A DNA stretch of 59,832 nt from Halomonas llamarensis (GTDB taxonomy: Bacteria; Pseudomonadota; Gammaproteobacteria; Pseudomonadales; Halomonadaceae): positions 1 through 59,832 of the forward strand of contig NZ_JAMJPJ010000020.1 in NCBI RefSeq assembly GCF_023555005.1, given 5' to 3'. This document shows, piece by piece, positions 35,548 to 45,277 of the stretch. The position numbers and the translations under genes are program-made. The notes beneath the pieces were generated by a model, which saw nothing but the letters and a program-made list of their open reading frames with translations, was not told where the DNA came from and ran no database searches. Position 1 is the stretch's first letter; every line of letters begins with the position of its first letter.

Positions 35548-35681
35548 TCCCTAAACGGCGGTTTATTGCCCACGGACAGCAACAACAACGCCCCAAGCCG
35601 GTTATTCGTAAACAGGGTAAAATTGGCAATTAACAAAGACATATGCTAAATCAAAACTAAAACTGTCAACGAAGGACCGTG

Positions 35682-37451
35682 GTGGTGTCTGTGTTAAGTG
35701 AGAAATTTTCCAGCATCTTACAATCTGCCGTCGAAAACACTGAGTACTCGATCGTTATCACGACCGGCGATCTGGCGCCGCCGGGACCGCTGATCGTGTA
35801 TGTCAACGCCGCGTTCACGCGCAAGACGGGCTATGCAAGCGAGGAAGTCTTCCACTCCTCACCTCGCATTTTACAGGGCCCAGCGACTGAGCCTGATGTC
35901 CTGGCCCGAATGAAGGCGGCCTTACGCAAAGGCGACTCCTTTGAGGGCTGTACTTGGAACTACACAAAAGATGGAAAGCCGTACCAGGTTGAGTGGACGG
36001 TCACGCCATTGTGCGTGGAAGGCGAAGGGGTCGACTACTTCGTGTCAGTCCAGCGAGACGTGACGGCGCAGCACCAGAGTTACGAGAAGCTGAAGAGCGA
36101 AACCGGTCGATTGAACGCCCTCCTGCAATCGACTGGAGCCAACACCGATGCAATCACTGGCGCCCACAACCATCGCGGCATGCTATTGCGGCTTCAGGAA
36201 CTCATTGATGATGCGGCAACCTCGCATCCCGCGGTCGGGGTTGTGGTCCTTAAACTTGCGGGGATAAACCGCGTGGATCAGGTATTCGGCATCGACGCGG
36301 TCAACCAGCTTTTGAGAGTGGTTGCCGAACGCCTGCGTTCTCAGCTCAAGGTAAAAGAAACCCTCGCGCGTTCCCATGAGCACTCCTTCACGGTCCTCAT
36401 CCCGGTGGGTGTGGGTGCCATGGTCGAGGTGAACCGTTACCTGATGGCGAGGGCCCAGACGTTGATTGCCGCGATCGCGGACGAATCCATCGATATCAGC
36501 GGCGAAGTGCTCCATATCGATGTGGGCGCAGGGATCGCCCGCTCACCGGTTGATGGCCGCGATTGCCAGAAGCTAACGACCCTCGCCGATGAAGCGGCCC
36601 AACGCGCGACCAGAGCAGACGCGAATCTCGTCTGCTGGGCGGATCACGCCACGGCGGCAACACAGCTTGAACAGATCAGGTTGGAGGATAAGCTGCTGCG
36701 GGCCATTACCCAGCGAGAAATCGTGGTGTTTTATCAGCCGATTATGGATCTGGATCGTAACGAGGTCATTGGAGCAGAGGCATTGGCACGCTGGCCGCAG
36801 CCTGAGGGCCATTCTACTATCGGTCCCGATCGCTTTATCCCCTTGGCCGAAGCGCTCGGGCTAATCGATCAGCTCGGCATGCAGGTTTTTGAGGACGCCT
36901 GCCAGCAGCTGAAGTGTTGGCAAGAAGGTGCGGGCAATGCGGCATTCTGGGTGTCAGTTAATGTCGCCCCGGCTCAACTCCGTGATCCGCGCCTGGCCGA
37001 ACGCTTTGCCGCGATCACGCAATCAATCGGCGTATCGCCGGAGAGCATGAAGCTCGAAATCACGGAAAGTGCGCTAGAACACGGCCTTGAGGAGGTGATC
37101 GAAGTGATTGATAAGCTCATAACTGCGGGCTTCCCACTGGCTCTGGACGACTTCGGCACAGGCCACTCATCGCTGCGGCGGCTGATTGAAATACCTTTCA
37201 GCATACTCAAAGCCGATAAGTGTTTCGTCTCGCAGCTGCCGGACGGGAGAGGCGCCGCCGTCGTGTCGAGCTTGTCGCAATTGAGTAGCCACCTCTCCAT
37301 CGACGCGCTTGGCGAAGGTGTTGAGACGGCCGCCCACGAGGCTTTTTTGCGCGACTGCAACTATCGCTACGCGCAGGGTTTTTACTACGCCAAGCCCATG
37401 CCTGCCGCCGAGTTTGCCGCCTGGTCGGGATGGTTGGCGGCATCAATGTGA
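35682..37451 (+). CDS. PAS - degenerate GGDEF - EAL protein (probable c-di-GMP phosphodiesterase)
   Basis: About 589 residues. Start is one of three adjacent GTG codons (35679/35682/35685) after GAAGGA. Residue numbers are from the first. A PAS domain (about 15-130) carries SSPRILQG at 60-67 where photoactive LOV domains have the NCRFLQ cysteine, so it is LOV-like without that cysteine. The GGDEF domain (about 160-320) has HEHSF (233-237) in place of GGDEF and should not make c-di-GMP. The EAL domain is intact: EAL at 367-369, LEITES, DDFGTGHSSL. Expected activity is hydrolysis of c-di-GMP, tuned by the sensory part. It sits between phoR and the pst region. Confidence 0.87.
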   Translation: MVSVLSEKFSSILQSAVENTEYSIVITTGDLAPPGPLIVYVNAAFTRKTGYASEEVFHSSPRILQGPATEPDVLARMKAALRKGDSFEGCTWNYTKDGKPYQVEWTVTPLCVEGEGVDYFVSVQRDVTAQHQSYEKLKSETGRLNALLQSTGANTDAITGAHNHRGMLLRLQELIDDAATSHPAVGVVVLKLAGINRVDQVFGIDAVNQLLRVVAERLRSQLKVKETLARSHEHSFTVLIPVGVGAMVEVNRYLMARAQTLIAAIADESIDISGEVLHIDVGAGIARSPVDGRDCQKLTTLADEAAQRATRADANLVCWADHATAATQLEQIRLEDKLLRAITQREIVVFYQPIMDLDRNEVIGAEALARWPQPEGHSTIGPDRFIPLAEALGLIDQLGMQVFEDACQQLKCWQEGAGNAAFWVSVNVAPAQLRDPRLAERFAAITQSIGVSPESMKLEITESALEHGLEEVIEVIDKLITAGFPLALDDFGTGHSSLRRLIEIPFSILKADKCFVSQLPDGRGAAVVSSLSQLSSHLSIDALGEGVETAAHEAFLRDCNYRYAQGFYYAKPMPAAEFAAWSGWLAASM

Positions 37452-37454
37452 CGG

Positions 37455-38186
37455 TCAGGTGAGCGTTGGCGCGGGTTCTGTGCGGTAGTGGGTGTCCCAC
37501 ATCAACACGGCGCCAGCCACCGCCCCAGGGAGTAGAAACAGGTTTGCCAGCGGTAGCCAGGTAATCAACGTGACCAGCCCACCATAGCTTAAGCTATGCC
37601 ACCAGCGGCCAGAGAGGCGCCGACGCATATCGGCAAAGCTCACCTTGTTGTTATCCATGGGGTAGTCTAAGTAGGTAATAGCGACGACCCAGGCGGAAAA
37701 GAACGCCCATAAAAGCGGGGCAAAAAGGTTTAGGCCGGGAATCCAGCTGATGACAAAAAGCAAAATAGCCCGCGGCAATATATACCCGAGCTTCACCATT
37801 TCGCGACCCAAGGCATCTATCGTCGTTTTTGCTAGACCGCGGTCGTCGAGGGGCTCGCGCCCAGTGGCGGTGACTTCTACCTTAGCAGCAAGAAAGCCGT
37901 AAAACGGTGCGGCAATCAAGTGTGTGACGACGGTGAAGGTAAAAAACACCACGGCAACCAGGCTTAAGAAAAATAACGGCCAAATCAACCAGGCAAGCCA
38001 ATCCAGCCAGTTGGGCACCAGGCCCATCCAGTAGCCAAGCCACCCTGCAAAGTGCTGCCAAACCACGCGCAATAGCGTCGCGTAGACCAAAAAGTTGATC
38101 ACAATGGGTAAAAAAATATAGCGCCGCATGCCGGGCCGGTAGACCCAGCGGATGCCCTGAGCAATGGCAGTAAGGGCGTTCAGCAT
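37455..38186 (-). CDS. cysZ: Sulfate transporter CysZ
   Basis: A 243-residue membrane protein with about four long hydrophobic segments and the family features GIRWVYRPGMRRYIFLPI and YLDYPMDNNKVSF. Start 38186 gives the family N-terminus. CysZ is a sulfate/sulfite channel for cysteine synthesis. A terminator for phoU lies just upstream, so cysZ likely has its own promoter or relies on readthrough. It converges on the EAL gene with a 3-base gap. Confidence 0.87.
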   Translation of the reverse strand: MLNALTAIAQGIRWVYRPGMRRYIFLPIVINFLVYATLLRVVWQHFAGWLGYWMGLVPNWLDWLAWLIWPLFFLSLVAVVFFTFTVVTHLIAAPFYGFLAAKVEVTATGREPLDDRGLAKTTIDALGREMVKLGYILPRAILLFVISWIPGLNLFAPLLWAFFSAWVVAITYLDYPMDNNKVSFADMRRRLSGRWWHSLSYGGLVTLITWLPLANLFLLPGAVAGAVLMWDTHYRTEPAPTLT

Positions 38187-38204
38187 AGAGCGTGTGTTCC
38201 TAGC

Positions 38205-38229
38205 AAAAAAACAGGCCGCAAAGCGGCCC
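38205..38229 (-). terminator. Rho-independent terminator of the pst-phoU operon
   Basis: Minus strand: GGCCGC-TTT-GCGGCC stem (38228-38214) followed by TG and a run of seven T (38211-38205). It lies 72 bases past the phoU stop and just before cysZ. Confidence 0.85.
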
Positions 38230-38300
38230 ATAAGATACGGGATATGACGCTAATGGCAATAGCGTAACGCGTCCGCGATGTTTCTCTTCGCTTTTTCGGG

Positions 38301-39026
38301 TTATCTGCCCTGCTGCATTTGCTGCTCGAGCGTTTCCGGGTTGCTGTGACGAATATCAAGCCCTTTGACCAAATACACCACATGCTCAGCGAGGTTGTCG
38401 GCGTGATCGCCTACCCGCTCTAATGCCCGCAACACCCACATCACGCTGAGTACCGCCGAGATGGAGCGGGCATCTTCGGCCATGAACGTGATTAACGAGC
38501 GCATCGCGCTGCCGTACTCATCATCCACCAGTTCGTCCTCTCGCACGACTTCTAGCGCCAAGTCGGTATCAAAGCGCGCAAACGAGGTCAGCGCATCACG
38601 TAGCATCTTGCGCACGTGCTCGCTGATGTGGCGCACTTCCACCAAGCCGCGTACGGCCGCGCCACTCTCGCTTAGGGTAATGGCGTTGCGTGCGATTTTG
38701 CTCGCCTCATCGCCGATACGCTCAAGGTCAGACGAGGCGCGGATCACGGCCACCACTAGTCGCAAGTCGGAGGCGGCGGGCTGTCGGCGTGCCAGCACGC
38801 GGGTACATTCGTCGTCGATTTGCAGCTGCAGATCGTTAACCTCGCGATCGCTGTCGCGCACCCTGGTGGCAAGCTTGGTGTCGCCTTCAAGGAGGGAGGT
38901 AACGGCATCGTGCACCTGCTTTTCCACCAGGCCGCCCATGGCCATAAGGTGGGTTTTGAGCTCTTCCAGTTCTTGGTTGAACTGGCGAGAGATATGCTGG
39001 CTATGGCTGTCGCTAGTGATATCCAT
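38301..39026 (-). CDS. phoU: Phosphate signalling protein PhoU
   Basis: A 241-residue all-helical protein with two PhoU repeats, each with the metal-binding E/DxxxD pattern (RIGDEASKIARN and RVGDHADNLAEHV). It links the Pst transporter to PhoR and represses the regulon when phosphate is plentiful. Last gene of pstSCAB-phoU, 54 bases after pstB. Confidence 0.95.
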   Translation of the reverse strand: MDITSDSHSQHISRQFNQELEELKTHLMAMGGLVEKQVHDAVTSLLEGDTKLATRVRDSDREVNDLQLQIDDECTRVLARRQPAASDLRLVVAVIRASSDLERIGDEASKIARNAITLSESGAAVRGLVEVRHISEHVRKMLRDALTSFARFDTDLALEVVREDELVDDEYGSAMRSLITFMAEDARSISAVLSVMWVLRALERVGDHADNLAEHVVYLVKGLDIRHSNPETLEQQMQQGR

Positions 39027-39080
39027 GGAGTGCTCCTTATCGTGGTGTTCGGGGGTATCGGGTTGTTGGCTGCAACGGCG

Positions 39081-39890
39081 TCATGTCATGCGACCGGTAA
39101 TATAGTCTTCCGTCCGCTGTAAGTGCGGGTTGGTGAAAACTTGATCCGTCGGGCCGTACTCAATAAGCTCGCCGCCGTGTAAAAACGCGGTGTAATCCGA
39201 TACGCGTGCGGCCTGCTGCATATTGTGGGTAACCAGTATTAAGGTTAGCTGAGATTTTAAGTTACGAATCAGCTCCTCGACTTTTAGCGTTGAAATAGGG
39301 TCAAGCGCCGATGCCGGTTCATCTAGCAGCAAGATATCGGGTTGGACGGCGAGCGTGCGGGCAATCACCAAGCGCTGCTGCTGACCGCCAGAAAGCTGCC
39401 ACGCGGATTTATGTAAGCGATCTTTGACCTCATCCCAGAGCGCCGCCGAGGTAAGCGCCCACTCAATGATGTCGTCGCGTTTGCGCTTAGACATGCGTTT
39501 TTGCAAACGCAGCCCGAAAGCAACGTTTTCATAAATTGACATCGGAAACGGGTTCGGCGTTTGAAACACCATGCCAATACGTCGGCGCAGTTCCGATACC
39601 TGCATGTTATCGGCATAAATATCTTCACCCTCAATGGTGATTCGGCCGCTGTGTGTGGCGTTTTCGTTTAAATCGTGCAATCGGTTGATCGCGCGTAACA
39701 GTGTCGACTTACCACACCCTGATGGGCCGATAAACGCTGTGACTCGGTGGCGCGGCACGCTAAGCGTTAACTCACGCAACGCGATTTTCCCTGCGTAAGC
39801 GAGGCTAAAGCGTTCAATATTCAGGCAGCTTTGTTCAGCGCTAAAGTGCGTCAGATAAGCTGCATTCGAAACGTGTGGCGACGCTAACAT
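39081..39890 (-). CDS. pstB: Phosphate ABC transporter ATP-binding protein PstB
   Basis: A 269-residue ATPase with Walker [10 protein letters not shown], signature LSGGQQQR, Walker [13 protein letters not shown] and the H-loop [14 protein letters not shown]. The PstB-typical [20 protein letters not shown] is present. It powers high-affinity phosphate uptake. It overlaps pstA by 7 bases. Confidence 0.96.
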   Translation of the reverse strand: MLASPHVSNAAYLTHFSAEQSCLNIERFSLAYAGKIALRELTLSVPRHRVTAFIGPSGCGKSTLLRAINRLHDLNENATHSGRITIEGEDIYADNMQVSELRRRIGMVFQTPNPFPMSIYENVAFGLRLQKRMSKRKRDDIIEWALTSAALWDEVKDRLHKSAWQLSGGQQQRLVIARTLAVQPDILLLDEPASALDPISTLKVEELIRNLKSQLTLILVTHNMQQAARVSDYTAFLHGGELIEYGPTDQVFTNPHLQRTEDYITGRMT

Positions 39891-41257
39891 GACTGCCCCC
39901 GTTGATGGCGTAAATAATGACGCAACAATATGGCAGTAAGATTAAGCACCAGCACAATGACCACCAACAGCAAGGCGGTAGCGTAGACCAGCGGCAAAGC
40001 GGCCTGCATATCTTCGCCGTGATAGGCGGTGTCAAAGAGGTGATAGCCCAGGTGCATAAACTTGCGTTCGACGTGCAAATAAGGGAACTCGCCATCCACC
40101 GGCATTTGTGGTGCCAGTTTTGCGACACCCACGAGCATCAGCGGTGCGACTTCGCCCGCCGCGCGGGCGACCGCCAGAATCATCGCGGTGAGCATCGCCG
40201 GGGCGGCCATGGGCAGCACAACACGCGTTAGCATTTCAAGACGGGTTGCGCCAAGGGCGACGGCGCCTTCGCGCTGGGCATCGGGGATACGCGCAAGCCC
40301 TTCTTCGGTAGCGACAATCACCACCGGCAGAGTCAAAAGCGCCAGCGTTAACGACGCCCATAAAAGGCCGCCGGTGCCGAAGGTGGGCGAAGGCAACGAA
40401 TCGCTAAAAAACCACGCGTCCAGAGAGCTGCCGATGCCGTAGACAAAGACGCCTAAGCCGAACACGCCGTATACAATCGATGGCACACCCGCCAGGTTGC
40501 GCACACCTATGCGCACGAGCCGCGTAAGACGCCCCTGATGGGCAATTTCATTTAAGTAAATCGCCGCCAGCACGCCAAATGGCATGACGATCACCGACAT
40601 CACCATCACCATCAGTACCGTGCCAAAAATCGCCGGCCAGACGCCGCCGCCGGTATTTGCGGCACGCGGCCCTTCACTCAAGAACTGCCATACGCCTTGG
40701 AACCAATAACGTATTTTTTCCCACCACGCCATGGCGTTAGGGCGATGGGCGCGATAAATCTCATTGAGTGGTTGGCGTAGCGTCTCTCCGGTGGCGCTTT
40801 GCAGCACAAGCGTCGCGTTTGAGCGCTCAAAGGTGGTATGGGCAAGTGCTGTCGTTAATGCGTGCCAAGCAGCATCGCCTTCTAGATGATCGCTCCCTGA
40901 CTCAAAAGCCGAAAGGTAGCCGATAAAGTCACCCCAGGGGCTGCGCTCCAAACGCACGAGCGCGCGTGGCGTACTGCGCTCGGCGATACGATCAATCGCT
41001 ACCCAGCGCCAACGGTGGCTATCCAAGTCGCGGTTGCCGGTGAAGTAGAGGCGCTCTTCGCCATCGCGATGCGGCAGCGGCGCTTCACGCACCGCCTCGC
41101 CGGCGATGATTTCGCCCGAATCCAGTGTGACGCTTTCCAGCGTCGCCGGCCAAAAGTGGCCCAGACCACGGGTCAGCAGCAGTGTCAGCAGCGCGGCGAG
41201 CATCAAAAGTGAAAGGGCAACGCTTGCGGCGCATAGCCAGGGCCATAGGCGGCTCAT
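39884..41257 (-). CDS. pstA: Phosphate ABC transporter permease PstA
   Basis: A 457-residue permease. The C-terminal half holds six membrane segments and the EAA-type loop ([24 protein letters not shown]) that docks PstB. It is larger than Escherichia coli PstA (296) because an N-terminal periplasmic region of about 150 residues lies between the first and second membrane segments. Such long PstA proteins are common in marine gammaproteobacteria. It overlaps pstC by 4 bases. Confidence 0.93.
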   Translation of the reverse strand: MSRLWPWLCAASVALSLLMLAALLTLLLTRGLGHFWPATLESVTLDSGEIIAGEAVREAPLPHRDGEERLYFTGNRDLDSHRWRWVAIDRIAERSTPRALVRLERSPWGDFIGYLSAFESGSDHLEGDAAWHALTTALAHTTFERSNATLVLQSATGETLRQPLNEIYRAHRPNAMAWWEKIRYWFQGVWQFLSEGPRAANTGGGVWPAIFGTVLMVMVMSVIVMPFGVLAAIYLNEIAHQGRLTRLVRIGVRNLAGVPSIVYGVFGLGVFVYGIGSSLDAWFFSDSLPSPTFGTGGLLWASLTLALLTLPVVIVATEEGLARIPDAQREGAVALGATRLEMLTRVVLPMAAPAMLTAMILAVARAAGEVAPLMLVGVAKLAPQMPVDGEFPYLHVERKFMHLGYHLFDTAYHGEDMQAALPLVYATALLLVVIVLVLNLTAILLRHYLRHQRGQSC

Positions 41258-42390
41258 CCTCTACCTCCCATGTCGCTTAGGCGAGTTCGCAGCCGTAGCC
41301 GCACCACTTCGGCCAGGGTATTGACCAAAAAGGTAAACAAAAATAGCACCAGCGCGGCAAAAATCAGCACATGGTAGGTGCTACTGCCGGGGGCGGCTTC
41401 CGGGAGTTCAATGGCAATGGCGGCCGCGATGGAGCGCATGCCTTCAAACGGGCTGGCGCTGAAAAGGGCGGTATTGCCGCTGGCCATCAGCACAATCATG
41501 GTTTCACCGACGGCGCGGCCAGCGCCGATCATCACCGCCGAAAAAATCCCAGGCCCAGCTGCTGGCAGGGCGACTTTCCACAACGCCTGCCAGCGGGTTG
41601 CGCCGAGCGCCTGTGCGCCTTCAAGCAGCGAGGGGGGCACATCGGCAAGGGCGTCTTCCGCCAACGCATAAATGCTAGGAATCACGGCAAACCCCATGGC
41701 CATGCCGACAATCATGGCGTTGCGCGTGGCGTAATTAATCCCGAGCTGTTGATCCAGCCACTGGCGAAGGTCGCCGCCGATCAGCGCTTGCTCAACGCCA
41801 GGCGTTGCCCAGAGCGCGATGAACGTCATGGCGATGAGCCAGGGTATTAGCCATAGCCCGGCCCAGCTGAAGGGTAGGCGCTTGCGCAAAGACTGTCGTG
41901 CGCGATGCCATAACACCCCGGCCAGTAGCGTGCTGAGAGGCAACCACACCAGCAACACTAGCGTGATAGCTAAATGACGCTCGACCCATGGCGCTAAAAC
42001 CAGCCCGGCGATAAAACCCACCACAACGCCGGGGATCGCTTCCATCATTTCTAGTGCGGGCTTTACACGGCTGCGCAGCCGCAGTGGCATGTAGAGCGCG
42101 GTATAAATCGCCGCGCCTAGGGCGATGGGTAAGGCCAATAACATCGCCGCCAGGGCAGCCTTTAAGGTGCCCCAGGCCAACGGTGAGAGCGTGTCCAAGG
42201 TAAACGTCCCCGCCATGGAGAGCAGAAGAAAGCTTTCCCAGAGTAAAAAAATGCCGATGGCCAAAATGGCGGCCAAAACGGCAAACGCACCCACCGTAAT
42301 GGATGCCGTTGCGAGACGGTCGAGTCGTTGGCGCCTCGGGTCCGTAGAGCGCGTCAGCGCTGAATGTGTGGGCCGAGATGGCGGGGTCAT
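41254..42390 (-). CDS. pstC: Phosphate ABC transporter permease PstC
   Basis: A 378-residue permease with six main membrane segments, the MMEAIPGVVVGFIAGLVLAP signature and the coupling loop LEGAQALGATRWQALWKVALP. Partner of PstA. A Pho box array ends about 65 bases upstream of the start, so pstC-A-B-phoU may be transcribed separately from pstS. Confidence 0.93.
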   Translation of the reverse strand: MTPPSRPTHSALTRSTDPRRQRLDRLATASITVGAFAVLAAILAIGIFLLWESFLLLSMAGTFTLDTLSPLAWGTLKAALAAMLLALPIALGAAIYTALYMPLRLRSRVKPALEMMEAIPGVVVGFIAGLVLAPWVERHLAITLVLLVWLPLSTLLAGVLWHRARQSLRKRLPFSWAGLWLIPWLIAMTFIALWATPGVEQALIGGDLRQWLDQQLGINYATRNAMIVGMAMGFAVIPSIYALAEDALADVPPSLLEGAQALGATRWQALWKVALPAAGPGIFSAVMIGAGRAVGETMIVLMASGNTALFSASPFEGMRSIAAAIAIELPEAAPGSSTYHVLIFAALVLFLFTFLVNTLAEVVRLRLRTRLSDMGGRG

Positions 42391-42455
42391 GGCAGTGGAA
42401 TACAGCTGTAGGGAGTGTGAACGTCGCGCATGGCGCTATCTCCTGAGAGTCGCTT

Positions 42456-42488
42456 AGCGTAAGACATGTTTGTGACATTTCCGTGACA
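42456..42488 (-). promoter_or_regulatory. Pho box array between pstS and pstC
   Basis: Minus strand reads TGTCACGGAAA-TGTCACAAACA-TGTCTTACGCT, three 11-base units from 42488 to 42456. It begins four bases past the pstS stop and precedes pstC by 66 bases. This is the PhoB-binding pattern. No comparable array is visible before pstS. Confidence 0.8.
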
Positions 42489-42492
42489 ACGA

Positions 42493-43440
42493 CTACCGGC
42501 GGGCTTGCTGCTGGCGTACCGTCTCTGACAGTGGCACAAAGCCAGCGGTACGGGCAATTTTCTGCCCTTCGGGTGAAAATATCAGCGCCAGCAGGGCATG
42601 CTCAGCGGGCGGCAATGGTTCATCGGGCGGTGCGTTAACGTAGAGGTATAAATAGCGCGACAGCGGGTAGGCCCCGGTTTGAATGGCCTCTTCGCTGGGC
42701 GCGATGGCGTTGCCGTCACCGTCGTAAAGACCCACGGCTTTCACCAGTGCGTTTAAATGTGAATAGCCCACGTAGCCCATGGCACCGGGGGATTCGCCTA
42801 CTGCAGCGACCACTGGCGAGGTGCCCGGGTGCTCGCTGACATTGTGGCGAAATTCACCGCCGCAAAGCGCGCGTTGTTGAAAGAGCTCGTGGGTGCCCGA
42901 GGCGGTGTTACGCCCATGCAGGGCAATATGACGAAACGGCCACTCGGACGGGCCCAGCAGTGTTTCCCAGCGGGTGATAGGGGCGCTTGCACCGCACTCA
43001 CGCGAGGTCGAAAAAATGGCATCCACTTGGCGTTGTGATAGTGTGTTGAGCGGGTTATGGCGGTGAACAATCACCGCCAGCGCGTCGCGGGCGACTTTTA
43101 GCTCCAGCGGCGGGTAACCATAGCGCGTCGTAAACGCCTGCTTCTCGTCAGGTGTCATCTGGCGTGACATCGGGCCCAACCGGGTGGTGCCGGCGATTAG
43201 CGCTGGCGGCGCGTTGGCCGAGCCGGCGGCTTGGAATTGAATTCTCACTTCAGGATAGCGCTGCTTTAGCGCCTCACCCCAGCGCAACACTAAGCCCGCC
43301 ATGGTGTCAGAGCCGACCGCCCCTAAAGTGCCGCCCACCGGCGACGCCTGCGTATCGGCGCGTGGAAACGCCAACCCCAGTAGCAGGGTAAGCCAAATGG
43401 GCGCGGCTCTACGGCATAAAGATAAAACGCGACTATTCAA
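42493..43440 (-). CDS. pstS: Phosphate-binding protein PstS (periplasmic)
   Basis: 315 residues with an N-terminal signal peptide (charged start, then WLTLLLGLAF, cleavage near residue 30). The mature domain has GSDTMAGLVLRWGEAL, the phosphate-loop GRNTASGTHELFQQ and TSPVVAAVGESPGAMGYVGY, typical of type-2 periplasmic phosphate receptors. It captures phosphate for PstCAB. No Pho box is visible in the 125 bases upstream. It diverges from the thioesterase gene. Confidence 0.92.
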   Translation of the reverse strand: MNSRVLSLCRRAAPIWLTLLLGLAFPRADTQASPVGGTLGAVGSDTMAGLVLRWGEALKQRYPEVRIQFQAAGSANAPPALIAGTTRLGPMSRQMTPDEKQAFTTRYGYPPLELKVARDALAVIVHRHNPLNTLSQRQVDAIFSTSRECGASAPITRWETLLGPSEWPFRHIALHGRNTASGTHELFQQRALCGGEFRHNVSEHPGTSPVVAAVGESPGAMGYVGYSHLNALVKAVGLYDGDGNAIAPSEEAIQTGAYPLSRYLYLYVNAPPDEPLPPAEHALLALIFSPEGQKIARTAGFVPLSETVRQQQARR

Positions 43441-43565
43441 ACGCGCATCCTCTTATGGTTAACTGCAACCAATTATTGCGACGCAGCAATAAATGTTGCT
43501 GTGGATAAAGCGCTAAAACTCAGCTTTCCTATTTCACCACAATAAACACAATAAGCGACGCGATT

Positions 43566-44006
43566 ATGACGTTTTCAAATAACGAGGCTCTTTTGCATAA
43601 CGAAGTGGATGACATACCTGCCCCCGCGGGCCAGCTAACGCTTAAGCTATTGGCTTCACGCCAGGATACCAACCTTTATGGTGATATTTCCGGTGGCTGG
43701 CTGATCAATCAGATGGATCAAGCAGCGGAACTAGCGGCCGGGCGTGAAGCGGGCGGCCGTAACGCGACGGTGGCGGTTGAGGCAATGGATTTTCTCAGCC
43801 CGGTGCGTGTAGGGTCGATGGTGAGTGTTTACACGCATGTGCGTGAGATTGGTCATAGCTCAATTAAGATTGATGTCGAAGTCTGGGTACGTCCGCCTCA
43901 TGGCCAGAGCCTACATGAACGACAAAAGGTCACCGAAGCGCACTTTGTGATGGTGGCGCTCGATGACAACGGGCGCATTCGCGCCGTGCATGGCAGCGAT
44001 GGTTAA
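43566..44006 (+). CDS. Acyl-CoA thioesterase, YciA-like hotdog protein
   Basis: 146 residues with the hotdog-fold signature DTNLYGDISGGWLINQMDQAAELAA and VAVEAMDFLSPVRVGSMVSVY. It hydrolyses acyl-CoA esters; substrate length cannot be told from sequence. Single gene, divergent from pstS, ending at a strong hairpin shared with the convergent TRAP gene. Confidence 0.88.
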   Translation: MTFSNNEALLHNEVDDIPAPAGQLTLKLLASRQDTNLYGDISGGWLINQMDQAAELAAGREAGGRNATVAVEAMDFLSPVRVGSMVSVYTHVREIGHSSIKIDVEVWVRPPHGQSLHERQKVTEAHFVMVALDDNGRIRAVHGSDG

Positions 44007-44024
44007 TAGGCCTTGAGCCTAGCA

Positions 44025-44058
44025 CGCCACCGGGGCGTTTAGCCGTACCCCGGTGGCG
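44025..44058. terminator. Bidirectional hairpin between thioesterase and TRAP genes
   Basis: A perfect 11-bp GC-rich stem (44025-44035 with 44048-44058) and 12-base loop in the gap of two convergent genes. T-tracts are poor on both strands, but position and strength suggest termination. Confidence 0.65.
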
Positions 44059-44072
44059 CGGCAATCGCGCCG

Positions 44073-45173
44073 TTAGGCGCCGACGTTTGCGCGGGCTTTC
44101 AGGTAGGTGAATAAGCCGCTGTCCGTTGAAGGACGTACCGTGTCCTGGAAAGCGCGATAGGAATCGTACACTTTCTTGGAGTCGGCATCGTTTTCGGTTT
44201 GCTCGCGGATCACCTCGTTTGAGGCCTCATAAAGTGCTTGCATCACGTCTTCCGGGAAGGCGCGAAGCTTGACGTCGTGCTCGTTAACCAGCGTCTCCAG
44301 CGCCTGTGCGTTGCGGAAGGTGAACTCGCTGATCATGGAAAGATTCGAGGCGCGAGCGGCTTCGGTGACCACGGCTTTCAAGTCGTCGGGCAGGGCATTC
44401 CAGGCGTCTAGGTTGACGGTGCCTTCGAGGATGGCACTTGGTTCGTTCCACGCCGAGGTATAGTAGTAATCCGCCACTTGGTGCAGACCGAAAGCCAAAT
44501 CGTTATAAGGGCTTACCCAGTCGGCCGCGTCCAGTGAGCCGGTTTGCATGGCGGTGAAAATTTCGCTGCCGGGCATGTTAACGGTGGTTACCCCGATGCG
44601 GTTCATCGCCTCGCCCGCCAGCCCCGGCAGGCGCAGTTTTACGCCCTGTAGGTCATCCAGCGAGTTAATCTCTTTTTTAAACCAACCACCGGGTTGCGTC
44701 GTGGTGTTGCCCACCGGGAAAGGTTTGAGGTTATGCTTGGCGTACACTTCATCCCAGAGTTCTTGACCGCCGCCGTAATACAGCCAGGCGTTGGTTTCTT
44801 GGGCCGTCATACCGAAAGGCACGGCAGTAAAAAACTGCGACGCCGCGACCTTGCCGCGCCAATAATAAGAGGCCGAATGGCCCATTTCCGCCGTGCCTGC
44901 GGAGACGGCATCGAAAACTTCGAGCGCCGGGACCAGCTCGCCCGCGCCATGAACGCGCACGCGCATGCGCCCGCCGGAAAGGCTTTCAATGCGCTGAGCA
45001 AATTCGTTGGCGCCAGTCCCCAGCGCAGGAAAGTTTTTCGGCCACGAGGTGACCATGTTCCAGGTGACGGTCTCTTGCGCCTTGGCGGTGGAAATAAACG
45101 GCGCGGCAGCGACACCGGCGGCACCCAGGCCGGCGGTTGTTAGGGTGTTTTTGAGAAAGTGACGGCGTTGCAT
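44073..45173 (-). CDS. TRAP transporter substrate-binding protein (DctP family, Tat-exported)
   Basis: A 366-residue periplasmic protein. Start 45173 places the twin-arginine signal at the N-terminus (MQRRHFLKNTLTTAGLG, cleavage after STAKA). The DctP signature ALEVFDAVSAGTAEMGHSAS and the carboxylate-binding arginine region (VKLRLPGLAGEAM) are present. It resembles receptors for 2-oxo acids such as the TakP type. No dctQ/dctM permease genes are adjacent, so it is an orphan receptor here; the membrane partner must be elsewhere. Confidence 0.88.
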   Translation of the reverse strand: MQRRHFLKNTLTTAGLGAAGVAAAPFISTAKAQETVTWNMVTSWPKNFPALGTGANEFAQRIESLSGGRMRVRVHGAGELVPALEVFDAVSAGTAEMGHSASYYWRGKVAASQFFTAVPFGMTAQETNAWLYYGGGQELWDEVYAKHNLKPFPVGNTTTQPGGWFKKEINSLDDLQGVKLRLPGLAGEAMNRIGVTTVNMPGSEIFTAMQTGSLDAADWVSPYNDLAFGLHQVADYYYTSAWNEPSAILEGTVNLDAWNALPDDLKAVVTEAARASNLSMISEFTFRNAQALETLVNEHDVKLRAFPEDVMQALYEASNEVIREQTENDADSKKVYDSYRAFQDTVRPSTDSGLFTYLKARANVGA

Positions 45174-45277
45174 AATGAGCAAGACTCCGAACAGGTATGG
45201 TTTTTATGTAAGCGCGCAAGGCGCAGTGTCCGCAAGCCAGTATGCGTTAAAGCGATTTTTGCCCGCAAGCTTTCTGA

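Noticed and set aside
35640..35681. A Pho box before the EAL gene
   Set aside because: Only one ACTGTCAAC word is present, with no second copy at 11 bases.
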